A stretch of 64,000 nt of DNA from VYDC01 sp963667515 (lineage in GTDB: Bacteria > Chloroflexota > Dehalococcoidia > UBA2979). The first letter of the stretch is position 1, and every line of letters starts with the position of its first letter. The notes below the pieces were generated by a model. It was not told the origin of the DNA. It did not search any database and was given only the letters and a program-made list of their open reading frames with translations. Where the stretch lies: NCBI GenBank assembly GCA_963667515.2, contig CAXXXY010000006.1, forward strand, positions 62,001 to 126,000. Direction: 5' to 3'. The translations under genes and the position numbers were made by a program. Shown piece by piece: positions 42,779 through 52,236 of this stretch.

Positions 42779-43830
42779 GTGTACTACCCAGGAAGGTTGT
42801 TCACAGGCGGGAGGCGGGGACGGCCCCGCCGACGCCGCCGTGCGGTCGGCGGTGATTGTAGCGGTAGAGCCAGCGTGGGAGCTGGCGCAGCCGCTCGGCG
42901 TTGGAGCGGTAGGGGCGGGCGTAGGCCCACTCGTTCTGCAGGATCTGGATGAAACGCTCGGCTTTGCCGTTCGTCTGCGGGCGGTAGGGCCGCGTGTGCG
43001 ACAGCCGCACGTCTGCGGCAGCGGCGGCGCCGTGGAAGCTGCGGGCGACGGTGTAGGCCTTCGCGTTGTCGGTCAGGACCCGGCGCACGCGCACGCCACG
43101 CCGGCGGAAGGCCGCGAGCGCCTGCTCGAGGAAGGCGGCGCAGCTCGCGCCACGCTCGTCGGGCAGGACGGAGACGTAGGCGTAACGGCTGTGGTCGTCG
43201 ACGGCGACGTGTAGGTACTCCAGCCCCAGCGAACGCCGCGAATGCGGCCCGGAGCGCGTCTCGGCGAAGCCAGGCGCCATTCGCTTGCCGCCGCCCTCGG
43301 GGACGCGCCCGAGCTTCTTCACGTCGAGATGCAGCAGGTCGCCGGGGGCGTCGTGCTCGTAGCGGACCGGCTCCCGGGTGACGCGGTGCAGGCGGTCGAG
43401 CCGGTTGAGGCCGCGGCGCCGCAGCACGGCGTAGACCGTGGAGCGGGCGACCCCGAGCGCCCACTGGATGCGATGCGGCCCGAATCCCTGCGTGCGTCGC
43501 ACGGCGCAGATGCGTCGCTCCAGCTCGGGCGGCGTGCGCCGGGGATGCGCGCGCGGGGCGGAGCTGCGGTCCTCGAGCCCTGCCGCTCCCTCCGCCCGGA
43601 AGCGCCCCAGCCACTTGGCAACGGTGTGGCGGGAGACGCGGAAGTGGCGAGCGACCTCAGCCTGGGGCCAGCCGGCGTCCACTTCCCGCACGAGCTCGAG
43701 TCGGGTCAGCGGCGTCAGCCGCGCGTTACGATGGGCCATGAGGGTGTCCTCTCCTCGCTACTGCCGTGCTGTCACACACAGCAGCGGGCGAGGCCCCTCA
43801 TCCTCTCAACAACCTACGTGGGAACTACAG
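42779..43830 (-). mobile_element. IS481-family element, copy 2 (1052 bp)
   Basis: Same element as at 23579, same orientation. Bordered by CTAG at 42775-42778 and 43831-43834. The left CTAG lies 8 nt after the stop of the binding-protein gene; the right one supplies the TAG stop of the LLM gene. One base next to the right terminal repeat differs from the other copies (TCCTCTCAAC rather than TCCTGTCAAC). Confidence 0.93.
42801..43739 (-). CDS. IS481-family transposase, copy 2
   Basis: 312-residue intact transposase, same architecture as copy 1 (two HTH regions, D139, D224, E261) but with Arg116 and Pro156, the majority residues among the four copies. No inactivating change. Confidence 0.95.
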   Translation of the reverse strand: MAHRNARLTPLTRLELVREVDAGWPQAEVARHFRVSRHTVAKWLGRFRAEGAAGLEDRSSAPRAHPRRTPPELERRICAVRRTQGFGPHRIQWALGVARSTVYAVLRRRGLNRLDRLHRVTREPVRYEHDAPGDLLHLDVKKLGRVPEGGGKRMAPGFAETRSGPHSRRSLGLEYLHVAVDDHSRYAYVSVLPDERGASCAAFLEQALAAFRRRGVRVRRVLTDNAKAYTVARSFHGAAAAADVRLSHTRPYRPQTNGKAERFIQILQNEWAYARPYRSNAERLRQLPRWLYRYNHRRPHGGVGGAVPASRL

Positions 43831-44784
43831 CTAGCCTGCGGCCTGCGCGGCCGCGAGCGCGATCGCCCTGAACGCGCTCTCGATCGAGCCCACGCGGTCC
43901 TCCGGGTCGATGACGGGGTGCGCCAGCACCTCGCCCATGCCGGCGTCGAGCAGCCCGACGAGCCCGGCGGCCACCTCCTCGGCGCTCCCGGAGACCACCA
44001 GGTCGTCCAGCAGCGCGTCGCTGTAGCTCTCCTCGATCGGGAAGCCCGCGGCCTCGAACATGCCGCGGTAGTTGGCGCTCTGTGCGTAGTAGCCGAGCGA
44101 GCCGCGCACCCCGGCGCGCGCCGTCTCGGGATCGGGGGTGACCATCACCGGCACGTGCGCGACGAGCGGCGGGACCGGCCGCCCGGCCGCCTCCGCGCCG
44201 CGGCGCATCGCGGGCAGCGCCTCCTCCACGAGGTAGGTGCGGGGGCACATCCACGAGATCGCGCCATCGGAGAGCTCGCCGCAGAGCTCGAAGGACCTGG
44301 GGCGCAGCGCCGAGGCCATGAGCGGGATCGCCACCGGCCCGCGCAGCCGCGTGCGCGCCACCACGTGCTCGCCCGCGAAGTCCACCTCGCCCGTATCGAA
44401 GAGCGCGCGCAGCACCGTGAGGTACTCGCGCAGCTGCGTCAGCGGCTTGCGCCACGTCACGCCGTACGTCGACTCCATCGCGGGCTGGTGCGCGGGGCCG
44501 ATGCCCAGGCGGAAGCGCCCGGGCGCCAGCGACTCGATCGCCAGCGCCTGCTGCGCGATGACGATGGGGTGGCGCGGCCACGTCTGGATGATGCAGGTGC
44601 CCATGAGCACGCGCTCGGTCTGGACGCCCGCCGCGGCGAAGGCCGCCATCGGGTCCTGCCCGCCCGACATGCCGATTGTGCCCCACGTCGCGGGGATGCC
44701 GGCGCGCTCCGCCTCGGCGATCTGCTCGACCGCCGCGCGCGCGCTCCCGGCCTGGATGTTGACTCCGACAGTACCCCGCGCCAT
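43831..44784 (-). CDS. LLM-class (luciferase-like) F420/flavin-dependent oxidoreductase
   Basis: 317 residues, TIM-barrel bacterial luciferase family: VGVNIQAGSARAAVEQIAEAERAGIPATWG, VLMGTCIIQTWPRHPIVIAQQALAIESLAPGRFRLGIGPAH (typical LLM segment), and GPVAIPLMASALRPRSFELCGELSDGAISW. F420-dependent members are common in actinobacteria and chloroflexi; the cofactor cannot be fixed from sequence alone. It ends AAAQAAG with the TAG inside the CTAG of IS481 copy 2. Divergent from the CMD-like gene. Confidence 0.87.
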   Translation of the reverse strand: MARGTVGVNIQAGSARAAVEQIAEAERAGIPATWGTIGMSGGQDPMAAFAAAGVQTERVLMGTCIIQTWPRHPIVIAQQALAIESLAPGRFRLGIGPAHQPAMESTYGVTWRKPLTQLREYLTVLRALFDTGEVDFAGEHVVARTRLRGPVAIPLMASALRPRSFELCGELSDGAISWMCPRTYLVEEALPAMRRGAEAAGRPVPPLVAHVPVMVTPDPETARAGVRGSLGYYAQSANYRGMFEAAGFPIEESYSDALLDDLVVSGSAEEVAAGLVGLLDAGMGEVLAHPVIDPEDRVGSIESAFRAIALAAAQAAG

Positions 44785-44931
44785 TGGACCGAACGTAACA
44801 CGGCCTCGTACTGCGTGCGCGCGCTTATGTCTCCTCGTATGTGAAGCGGGGCCTCGCCCACCTCGCCACGGGCGCTCCCCGCCCTAGAATGCGGCGCCGG
44901 CGCGCTCGCCGACGTGGAGTGGGGGGACGAG

Positions 44932-45864
44932 ATGAGCACCGCCGAGGGCAGCGCCGCGCCGGCCGTCGACGAGCGGCCGATCGAGGAGATCGTGGAGCGC
45001 TTCCGCGCCGAGGTCGGCGAGCTGCCTACGCACCTGGCGCTGCTGGCGGAGGTGGCGCCCTCCTCACTGCAGGGGCACGACCGCATGTGGCGCGAGCTGA
45101 TGCGCGACCCCTCGCAGGGCGGCGCGCTGCCGCGGCGCTACAAGGCGCTGCTCTGCGCCTCGATCGCGCTGACCGCGCGCGACGGCGACGCCGCCGAGTG
45201 GTGGTCGGGCGTCGGCGCGCGCTGGGGACTCACGCTGGAAGAGCTGCTGGAGGTGATCGGCTTCAACATCACCGGCCAGGGCATGTCGACCTTCCGCGAC
45301 ATCGGCCAGCGCTGCGTGCGCCGGGCGCGCGAGGTGATCGCGTCGGGCGAGGTCGAGCGCGACCCCGAGCCGATGCCGCCCGTCGAGGTGCCCGCGAGCT
45401 GGGCCGACGCGGCGCTGCCGCAGGGCGAGCAGCCCCCCGGCGAGCACCCCGCCCTCGAGCCCCCCACGGGCGAGGCGATGACGGCGATCCACGCCTACTT
45501 CGAGCGCAGCTTCAACGCGCCGATGCCGGAGTTCTGGGCCGCGCTGGGCCGCGAAAGCGGCGGACTGCTGGAGGGTTACTACCTGCTGCGCCGCTACACG
45601 ATGCGCCGTCCCGAGGAGGGCGGGCACACCCCGAAGATCGTGAAGGAGCTCAATGCCGTCGTCGGCGACACGATCATGAACAACCCGTGGGGCGGCGAGG
45701 CGCACCTGCGCGCCGCAATGGTCAACGGTTGCACGCTGGCGCAGGTCCGCGAGGCCGAGGGGCTGGTGATCATGGAGGCGGGGATGGTCGCCTACAAGAT
45801 CGCCGGCTACGACTTCGTGCGCAGCGCGCAGGAGATCGCGGCGGTGCTCGAGGGGCTGAAGTAG
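44932..45864 (+). CDS. Carboxymuconolactone decarboxylase-like (CMD/AhpD fold) two-domain protein
   Basis: 310 residues with two AhpD-like helical repeats. Repeat one: LPRRYKALLCASIALTARDGDAAEWWSGVGARWGLTLEELLEVIGF; repeat two: TPKIVKELNAVVGDTIMNNPWGGEAHLRAAMVNGCTLAQVREAEGLVIMEAG. Neither has the CxxC redox pair of true AhpD, so a peroxidase role is unlikely; a decarboxylase/isomerase-like or non-catalytic role is possible. ATG 44932 is preferred over GTG 44914. Confidence 0.75.
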   Translation: MSTAEGSAAPAVDERPIEEIVERFRAEVGELPTHLALLAEVAPSSLQGHDRMWRELMRDPSQGGALPRRYKALLCASIALTARDGDAAEWWSGVGARWGLTLEELLEVIGFNITGQGMSTFRDIGQRCVRRAREVIASGEVERDPEPMPPVEVPASWADAALPQGEQPPGEHPALEPPTGEAMTAIHAYFERSFNAPMPEFWAALGRESGGLLEGYYLLRRYTMRRPEEGGHTPKIVKELNAVVGDTIMNNPWGGEAHLRAAMVNGCTLAQVREAEGLVIMEAGMVAYKIAGYDFVRSAQEIAAVLEGLK

Positions 45865-45885
45865 CGCGCTCGCCCGTCGGCGCGA

Positions 45886-47310
45886 CTACGGCCGAGCGAC
45901 GCAGAGATCGACGAGCAGGTCGACCGACTCGAGCGACTCGAGGTCGGCGACGGCCTCGGCGATGCGCTCCGCGTGCGCCTCGTCGAAGGGCAGCGCCGCG
46001 TAGAGCGCCGGCACGCGCGCGCGCTCCGTGGCGAGATCCCACGCGAACTCGGTGCCGTCGGCCTCCGCCACCAGCGTGGTGCCGTCGAGGAGCTCGACGG
46101 TGACGCGCGGCGAGTACTGGCCGCGGTCGGCGGTGACGGCGCGCACGCGGCGCGAGAGCTCCTGCACCTCGGGCGGCTCGTCGGAGCCGGCCGCGTCGCG
46201 GCCGCCGTAGGAGAGCCGGCGCCCCGTGGAGGCGTAGCCGCGCTGGATCAGCGCCTTTGCCGCGAAGTAGGCGTTGTTCCACTCGTCGGTGGCGGGGCGC
46301 GGGAAGCGCGGCGAGGGGTAGTGCGTCTCCCACTCGTTCATCTCGACGCGGATCTCGCGCACCTGCGCCGCGTCGATCTCGTGCTCGCGCCCGAGCTGCG
46401 CGCAGAGCTCGACGACGGGCTGCACGAAGCCGGCGCCCGAGTAGATCTTCATCGTCGCGCCGAGCAGCTCCCAGCGCTCGCCGAGGTCGGCCGCGATCGC
46501 CGGCACGTCGATGCGATCCGCGCCCACGAAGCTCCCCGTCAGCGCGCCCTCGGCGCTGCCCGCGAAGGAGTAGAGGAAGCCGACCGCGCCCTCGATGCAC
46601 TGCGGGGCGCCGCTCACCCCCTCGGCGGCGAGCGCGGCAGCCGTCATCCCCGACTGCGCCGCGACGGGCTCCTGGAACGTCATCTCGCGCGTTCCGGCGC
46701 GGCTCGTCTCCAGGTTGCCGAAGGCGTAGCCCACCGCCAGCGCGATAGCGTGCGCCGTCTGCTCGGCGTCGAGGCCGCGCAGCCTGGCGGCGGCGACGGC
46801 GGGCCCGAAGACGCCGAACAGCGCCGAGGAGCGGAAGCCGTGGTTCTGCGTGGAGGGGACGATGTCGCGCGCGAGGCGGCAGTGCACCTCGTAGGCACCG
46901 GCGAGCGCCGCGAGCAGCGTGCGGCCGCTCACGCCGCGCCCCTCCGCCTCCGCGAGCGCGGCGGGCACGATCGAGCAGCCGGGGTGCGTGAGCATGCGGT
47001 AGGAGTCGTCCTGCCCGCGGGCGTGCACCAGCACCGAGTTCACGAAGGCCGCGTCGCGGCGTGCGGCGCGCTCCCCGCTGCCGAGCAGCCGCGCGCCCCC
47101 CGCGGCCAGCGGCCCGGCCTCGCCCAGCGCGACCCTCGCCGCCAGCGCGACATCGGACTCGGCGTGGCTCGCCAGGCCCACCATCAGCGCGTGCAGCAGC
47201 AGCGCCTTCACCTTGTCGGCGGCGGCCGCCGGCAGGGCGTCAGCGTCAAGCCCCGCGGCGAAGGCGCCCAGGCGCTGACTGACCGTCGGCTCGCTCGCTG
47301 GATCGGCCAC
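45886..47310 (-). CDS. MmgE/PrpD-family protein
   Basis: 474 residues. Family includes 2-methylcitrate dehydratase and cis-aconitate decarboxylase/itaconate-type enzymes. Visible pattern: an N-terminal helical part (KVKALLLHALMVGLASH), FVNSVLVHARGQDDSYRMLTHPGC (the His-containing HxxxDD-like region), NHGFRSSALFGVFGPAVAAARLRGL, and KIYSGAGFVQPVVELCAQL. The substrate is unknown. It is convergent with the CMD-like gene and precedes the Asp/Glu-racemase-like gene. Confidence 0.85.
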   Translation of the reverse strand: MADPASEPTVSQRLGAFAAGLDADALPAAAADKVKALLLHALMVGLASHAESDVALAARVALGEAGPLAAGGARLLGSGERAARRDAAFVNSVLVHARGQDDSYRMLTHPGCSIVPAALAEAEGRGVSGRTLLAALAGAYEVHCRLARDIVPSTQNHGFRSSALFGVFGPAVAAARLRGLDAEQTAHAIALAVGYAFGNLETSRAGTREMTFQEPVAAQSGMTAAALAAEGVSGAPQCIEGAVGFLYSFAGSAEGALTGSFVGADRIDVPAIAADLGERWELLGATMKIYSGAGFVQPVVELCAQLGREHEIDAAQVREIRVEMNEWETHYPSPRFPRPATDEWNNAYFAAKALIQRGYASTGRRLSYGGRDAAGSDEPPEVQELSRRVRAVTADRGQYSPRVTVELLDGTTLVAEADGTEFAWDLATERARVPALYAALPFDEAHAERIAEAVADLESLESVDLLVDLCVARP

Positions 47311-47374
47311 GTGCGCCCCTCTTCCACCTCGTGTCGAGGTCGGCTGCTGCCTGGTGTCGAGGTTGGCCCGCGGC

Positions 47375-48193
47375 CTAGTGCTCCGCGAGCAGCGTGCCGA
47401 AGCCGTCGGTGCGCTCGCGCAGCCCCGCGCGGCGCATGCAGTCCCAGAACATCGCGACGTTGCTGGTGACCACAGGTTTGCCCAGCGCCTCCTCCAGCCG
47501 CGGCACGATCGAGAGCGTGGGCAGGTCGGTGCAGCTGATCAGCACCGCGTCGGCCTCCTCGCGGTCGGCCTGCCGCGCGAGGCGGTAGGCCACCTCAGGC
47601 GGGATGCGCGCGAGGTAGCCGCCTGCGCTCTGCCAGGCCTCCTCGCCGATGCCCAGCGCCTCCAGTGTCAGCACCTCGAAGCCCGCGCCTTCCAGGAAGG
47701 CGCGCGCCAGCACGTTGCGCGACTCGGGGTACGGCGTGGCGACGCCGATGCTGCGCGCGCCCAGCGCGCGCAGCGCGCGCACTACGGCGCCGCCCGCCGA
47801 AGTGGTCGGCGTCTCGCCGACCATCTCGGCCATGCGCGCGTCCAGCTCCTCGACGGGCAGCAGCATCGAGCTGGTGGTGCAGCCGAGCGCGACCACATCG
47901 AAGCGGTCGCCGCCGCCCAGCTGGGCGACGCCCTCGCGCAGGCAGCCCAGCATCTCCTCGGCGCGCTCCGGCTCGAAGAAGGCGGGCGAGCGCGAGGCGT
48001 GGATGGAGACGCCCTCGGGCGCCATCAGGTTGAACTCCGCCTCGTTCGAGGTGTTGCCCGGCGGCACGACGATGCCGACGCGCGCGCGCCAACCGTAGGC
48101 GGAGTAGGTGCCGAGCGCGCGCTCCACCGTCGAGAGCGCTCGCGTGCCATCCCCCGCGGCGCCGGCTGCCGCCGCGTCCTGCGTCGTGGTCAT
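47375..48193 (-). CDS. Asp/Glu racemase-superfamily protein (maleate isomerase/AMDase-like)
   Basis: 272 residues. ARVGIVVPPGNTSNEAEFNLMAPEGVSIHASR resembles the maleate cis-trans isomerase/arylmalonate decarboxylase N-terminus. Active-site cysteines: C in VVALGCTTSSMLLP and C in AVLISCTDLPTLSIVP, the two-cysteine arrangement of the family. ATG 48193 chosen by alignment to that start. With MmgE/PrpD, amidohydrolase and CoA ligase neighbours it suggests dicarboxylate or ring-fission-product catabolism. Confidence 0.83.
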   Translation of the reverse strand: MTTTQDAAAAGAAGDGTRALSTVERALGTYSAYGWRARVGIVVPPGNTSNEAEFNLMAPEGVSIHASRSPAFFEPERAEEMLGCLREGVAQLGGGDRFDVVALGCTTSSMLLPVEELDARMAEMVGETPTTSAGGAVVRALRALGARSIGVATPYPESRNVLARAFLEGAGFEVLTLEALGIGEEAWQSAGGYLARIPPEVAYRLARQADREEADAVLISCTDLPTLSIVPRLEEALGKPVVTSNVAMFWDCMRRAGLRERTDGFGTLLAEH

Positions 48194-48252
48194 CGGCCGC
48201 TCCCCCCTCGCCCCGCGTGTCCGCCCGCGCTCGACCCGAGAGGTCGAGCTGC

Positions 48253-49167
48253 CTAGAGGTCCAGCTTCAGCGCGCGCAGCGCGTTCGTGCGCACGAACTT
48301 CTCGTAGACCTCGGGGCGGAACTCCCGCCGCTCGCCCCCCCAGACGATGCCTTGCTCGACGATCGCGTCGAAGTCGTCCAGCCACACCTTGGGGTCGATC
48401 GCGGGGTAGTCCGAGCCGAAGACGAACTTGTCCTGCAGCACGGTGTTCATGTACTGGAAGACGATCGGCTCCGCCTGGTAGACGTACTTCGGCAGCCACC
48501 CCGACAGGTCGAGGTAGACGTTCTCGTGCCGCCAGATCACGGCCAGCGCCTCGGCGGTCCAGGGCCAGCCGAAGTGCGTGATGATGATGCGCAGGTTGGG
48601 GAAGTCCGTCGCCACGTCGTCGATGGAGATCGGGTTGCAGGTGCGGATCTTGCTGTAGGTCATGCGGGTGGTGCCGGTGTGGATCAGCACCGCCGCGTCC
48701 ATCGCCTCGCAGGCCTCGAGGATCGGGTACATCAGCTCGCGGTCGGCGGGGTCGACCTCCTGGTACGCCGGGTGGAACTTCAGCCCCAGCAGCCCCAGCT
48801 CGTTCACGCAGCGCTCGAGCTCCGCGACCGCGTTCTTCGCGCCCATGTGCGGATCGACGCCGCCCAGGCCCAGGAACATGTCGGGGTAGCGCCGGACGTA
48901 CTCAGCGATGTAGTCGTTGGGCAGCGCGCGGCCCCAGCGGTGGTAGGAGACCATGTTCACCAGCACCGCGCGCTCCACGCCCGCCTTCTGGAAGGCCTCG
49001 TAGCTCATCTCGATCGGGATGTCGAGGCGGCCGTGGTGCGGCGCCTGCTCCGAGCGGCCGAAGTAGTTGTCGTGCGCCTCCGTGTACGAGGGGCCGTGGC
49101 CGAGGCGCGTCTCCACCGTGAACGGGTGGATGTGCACGTCGATCGGCTTGACGTCGGAGAGCGGCAT
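48253..49167 (-). CDS. Amidohydrolase (amidohydrolase_2 family)
   Basis: 304 residues, metal-dependent TIM-barrel. The HxH pair is in IDVHIHPFTVET, GLLGLKFHPAYQEVDP is the typical 'KFHP' segment, then VLIHTGTTRM, IIITHFGWPW and FGSDYPAIDP with the catalytic Asp. This matches the ACMSD/gamma-resorcylate decarboxylase-like branch, which decarboxylates or hydrolyses aromatic-derived acids. Substrate unproven. Divergent from the following plus-strand hydrolase with 209 bp between. Confidence 0.88.
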   Translation of the reverse strand: MPLSDVKPIDVHIHPFTVETRLGHGPSYTEAHDNYFGRSEQAPHHGRLDIPIEMSYEAFQKAGVERAVLVNMVSYHRWGRALPNDYIAEYVRRYPDMFLGLGGVDPHMGAKNAVAELERCVNELGLLGLKFHPAYQEVDPADRELMYPILEACEAMDAAVLIHTGTTRMTYSKIRTCNPISIDDVATDFPNLRIIITHFGWPWTAEALAVIWRHENVYLDLSGWLPKYVYQAEPIVFQYMNTVLQDKFVFGSDYPAIDPKVWLDDFDAIVEQGIVWGGERREFRPEVYEKFVRTNALRALKLDL

Positions 49168-49376
49168 CGTGTTCCTTTCGTCGGGCCGTGCCAGAGTAGC
49201 GGCCGTGGCAGAGTGACCGCCGGACGGGCCGGCCCATTCTAGCGACGACGCCGCGCCGTCGCGCTCGCCCGCGCGAGCGACGGCCGGGCGGCTCGCGCGG
49301 GCGGACCGGCCAGCGGGATGTCAGCGCGAGCAGCGGGAACGCCAGCGGGAAGGCCAGCGGAGATGGGGGACGCCGG

Positions 49377-50606
49377 ATGACGAGGCCCACGGAGGTGGCA
49401 CGCAAGGAGCGCCGACGCGACGGCCAGCAGTGGTTGCTCGACTGGATGGCGAAGACCACCGGCCGCGTCCAGAACTTCGCGTACGACACGCGCCAGCACC
49501 CGCCCGAGGTGAAGAGCTACCGCCAGATCCCCAAGGTGATCGAGCGCTACGCGCGCCACGCCGAGCAGGTCGCGCGCGGCGCCGAGGCGGCGGGCCACCG
49601 CCAGACCGCCTTCGAGCACTACTGGCGCGCGGCGGACCTCTACCGCGACGCGCAGCACCCGCTCTACTGGGACGACCACCCCGACAAGATCTACCTGCAC
49701 GCGAAGCTCCTCGAGTGCTACGAGAAGGTGATCGAGCTCGCCCCCTACCCCATCCGCCGCGTCGAGGTGCCGTTCGAGGGGCAGCAGATCCAGTGCGTCT
49801 TCCACATGGCGGGTGAGCCCGGCGCGCCCACCGTGATCGAGGTACCGGGGATGGACCAGACGAAGGAGACGTTCCCGCGGCCCACCCGCAACCCCTTCGT
49901 GCAGCGCGGGATGAACGTGCTGGCGATGGACGGACCGGGCCAGGGCACGAGCAACATGCGCAAGATCCGCGTCACGGACGACAACTATCAGCGCGCGGGC
50001 TCGGCGGTGATCGACTGGCTGGTCGAGCAGCCCGAGGTGGACGCGGAGCGCATCGGCGTCTCGGGCATCTCGATGGGCTCGTACTGGGGGATGCGCATCG
50101 CCGCCTACGACCCGCGCGTGGCGGCGCTCGCCACGGCCTCGGCGTGCTTCTCGGCGAAGCGCGCGATCTTCGAGGAGGACTCGCCCCGCTTCAAGCAGAT
50201 GTTCATGTACATGGCGGGCATGCACGACGAGGACGAGTTCGACGAGATGGCCGAGAGGATGACGATGGAAGGGCACGCCTCCCGCATCACCGCGCCCTCG
50301 CTCACCGTCGTCGGCGAGTACGATCCGCTCTGCCCGCTGGACGAGGCGATCCCGATCTGGGAGGAGATCCAGGGCCCGCGCGAGATGTGGGTGCTGGAGG
50401 ACGACTTCCACTCCCCGCCCGCCATCGAGGGGCTGGGCGGCGAGGATGTCTACTACTACATGGCGGACTTCCTGCGCGACGCCTTCGACGGGAAGATTGA
50501 GGCCGGGCGCGATGTGACGCGCGTCGTCCCCAAGAAGAGCGGCGCCGGCCCGTACGAGCCGCCGACGCGCGGCATCTACCTCCCGGAGCGGCTGAACGCG
50601 CCGTAA
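49377..50606 (+). CDS. Alpha/beta hydrolase of the FrsA/2,6-dihydropseudooxynicotine hydrolase type
   Basis: 409 residues. A helical N-terminal domain of about 125 residues (including YRQIPKVIERYARHAEQVARGAEAAG) precedes an alpha/beta fold with PTVIEVPGMDQTKE, the nucleophile elbow GVSGISMGSYWGMRIAA, Asp in VVGEYDPLCPLDEA, and His in VLEDDFHSPPAIEG. The architecture resembles C-C bond hydrolases such as DHPON hydrolase. First of three plus-strand genes with the PaaK-like ligase and RidA protein. Confidence 0.83.
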   Translation: MTRPTEVARKERRRDGQQWLLDWMAKTTGRVQNFAYDTRQHPPEVKSYRQIPKVIERYARHAEQVARGAEAAGHRQTAFEHYWRAADLYRDAQHPLYWDDHPDKIYLHAKLLECYEKVIELAPYPIRRVEVPFEGQQIQCVFHMAGEPGAPTVIEVPGMDQTKETFPRPTRNPFVQRGMNVLAMDGPGQGTSNMRKIRVTDDNYQRAGSAVIDWLVEQPEVDAERIGVSGISMGSYWGMRIAAYDPRVAALATASACFSAKRAIFEEDSPRFKQMFMYMAGMHDEDEFDEMAERMTMEGHASRITAPSLTVVGEYDPLCPLDEAIPIWEEIQGPREMWVLEDDFHSPPAIEGLGGEDVYYYMADFLRDAFDGKIEAGRDVTRVVPKKSGAGPYEPPTRGIYLPERLNAP

Positions 50607-50667
50607 GGTCATCGCGCGCCGGGCGGAGCGCCCGACGCTCGGCCGAGCTGCGTGCAGAGGAGGCCGC

Positions 50668-52101
50668 GTGAGCGGGGCGAGCATCGAGACCGCGGGCGTG
50701 CGCGTGCCGTACCTCTACGCCTCCCTCGACTGGGAGGCGACGGTCCGCGAGTACCAGCCCGCTCCCGCCTTCTTCGAGGGCAACTACCTGCTGCCGCCGG
50801 ACCAGGTGCGCGCGCTGCAGCAGGAGCGCATCGCGGCCTGCGTGGACCACGCGTGGAGCACGGAGTTCTACCGCGAGCGCTGGCAGGCCGCGGGCGTGCG
50901 CGCCCCCGAGGAGGTGCGCACCCTCGACGATCTGCGCGCGCTCCCCACCTACGTCGTCGACGACCTCCGGCAGAGCATCGAGGAGGCGCCGCCCTTCGGG
51001 CGCTACCAGGGCGTGCACCCGCAGGACACGCCGGACGCGGGGCCGGTGCGCATCCACACCTCGGGCGGCACCACGGGCCGGCCACGCCCCACGCTCTACA
51101 CGCTGCGCGACCGGCAGGTCGGCGCGATCCTCAGGCAGCGCGCCTTCTACCTCGCGGGCTTCCGCCCGGGCGACGCCGTGCAGAACACGATGCTCTACTC
51201 CACGCACAACGGGCCGTTCATCGTGGACGAGGCGCTCTACCAGTGGCTCGGCTGCGTGCCCGTGACCACCAGCGCCGGCATCGTCACGCGCAGCACGCGG
51301 CAGATCGAGATCATGCGCGACTGGGGCGTGCGCGGCCTCGTCGGCTTCCAGGACTACGTGATCCAGCTCGCGCGCACGGCGAAGGAGATGGGGCTGGAGG
51401 TGGGGCGCGACCTCAAGCTCGCCCACATCTCGACGATGGGCGGCAACCCGCGGCTCGTCGAGCAGGAGTGGGGGCTGCCCGCGCTCGAGAACTACGGAAT
51501 GCACGAGACGCAGGTGATGGCGTCCGAGTGCCCGGCGCGCGCGGGGATGCACCTGTGGGAGGACGCCTTCGTCATCGACGTCGTCGATATCGAGACGGGC
51601 GAGCCCGTGCCCGACGGCGAGGTCGGCTCGATCGTGACGACGGCGCTCTACAAGACGGGCGTGCCCGTGGTGCGCTACGACACGAAGGACACGACGCGCA
51701 TGCTCTCCCGCGAGCGCTGCGACTGCGGCTCGCCGCTCCCGCGCATCGACTTCCTGCAGGGCCGCGCCGATACGATGGTGAAGCTGCGCGGCGTCAACGT
51801 CTGGCCCGAGGCCTGCGGCGACGTCGCGAAGCGCGACCGGCGCGTGGGCAGCGAGTACTTCTGCATCGCCGACCGCGTCGACGGTCGCGACCAGATGACG
51901 CTGCTGATCGAGCGCGAGGCCGGCGTCGACGCGGCGGAGAGCGAGGCGATCGCGCGCGACGTGGCAGACGTGCTGCGCGCGCAGCTCTCCGTCTCGATCG
52001 CCGTCGAGGTGCGCGGGCCGGGCGAGCTGCAGGAGCTGACGCGCTTCGGCATCGAGTCGAAGCCGCGCCGCTTCGAGGATCGGCGCAAGCAGGCGCGCTG
52101 A
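50668..52101 (+). CDS. PaaK-like phenylacetate-CoA ligase family AMP-binding enzyme
   Basis: 477 residues, adenylate-forming family. The AMP motif is RIHTSGGTTGRPRPTLYTL, then LPALENYGMHETQ, a Cys-containing RERCDCGSPLPRIDFLQGRADTMVKLRGVNVWP (AMP-binding lower hinge), and a C-terminal domain with LQELTRFGIESKPRRF. Activates a carboxylic acid as CoA thioester, probably aromatic, but the acid is not defined. GTG 50668 follows a GAGGAGG-type site. Confidence 0.87.
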   Translation: MSGASIETAGVRVPYLYASLDWEATVREYQPAPAFFEGNYLLPPDQVRALQQERIAACVDHAWSTEFYRERWQAAGVRAPEEVRTLDDLRALPTYVVDDLRQSIEEAPPFGRYQGVHPQDTPDAGPVRIHTSGGTTGRPRPTLYTLRDRQVGAILRQRAFYLAGFRPGDAVQNTMLYSTHNGPFIVDEALYQWLGCVPVTTSAGIVTRSTRQIEIMRDWGVRGLVGFQDYVIQLARTAKEMGLEVGRDLKLAHISTMGGNPRLVEQEWGLPALENYGMHETQVMASECPARAGMHLWEDAFVIDVVDIETGEPVPDGEVGSIVTTALYKTGVPVVRYDTKDTTRMLSRERCDCGSPLPRIDFLQGRADTMVKLRGVNVWPEACGDVAKRDRRVGSEYFCIADRVDGRDQMTLLIEREAGVDAAESEAIARDVADVLRAQLSVSIAVEVRGPGELQELTRFGIESKPRRFEDRRKQAR

Positions 52102-52236
52102 CGCCGAGCGCGGCGAGCATGCGTGCTCGATGAGCTCGCCGCGGCGAGTCTGGAGACGGTTGCAGCAACCAGCGAAGAGGCCCAGCAGCACGAGCGCCCT
52201 CAGGCGGGCTCACGGAAGACCGAAGGAGAAGAGAAA

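Noticed and set aside
23575..43834. Composite transposon formed by two IS481 copies
   Set aside because: Each copy has its own CTAG borders and differing flanks, so independent insertions explain the data better; no shared outer duplication is visible.
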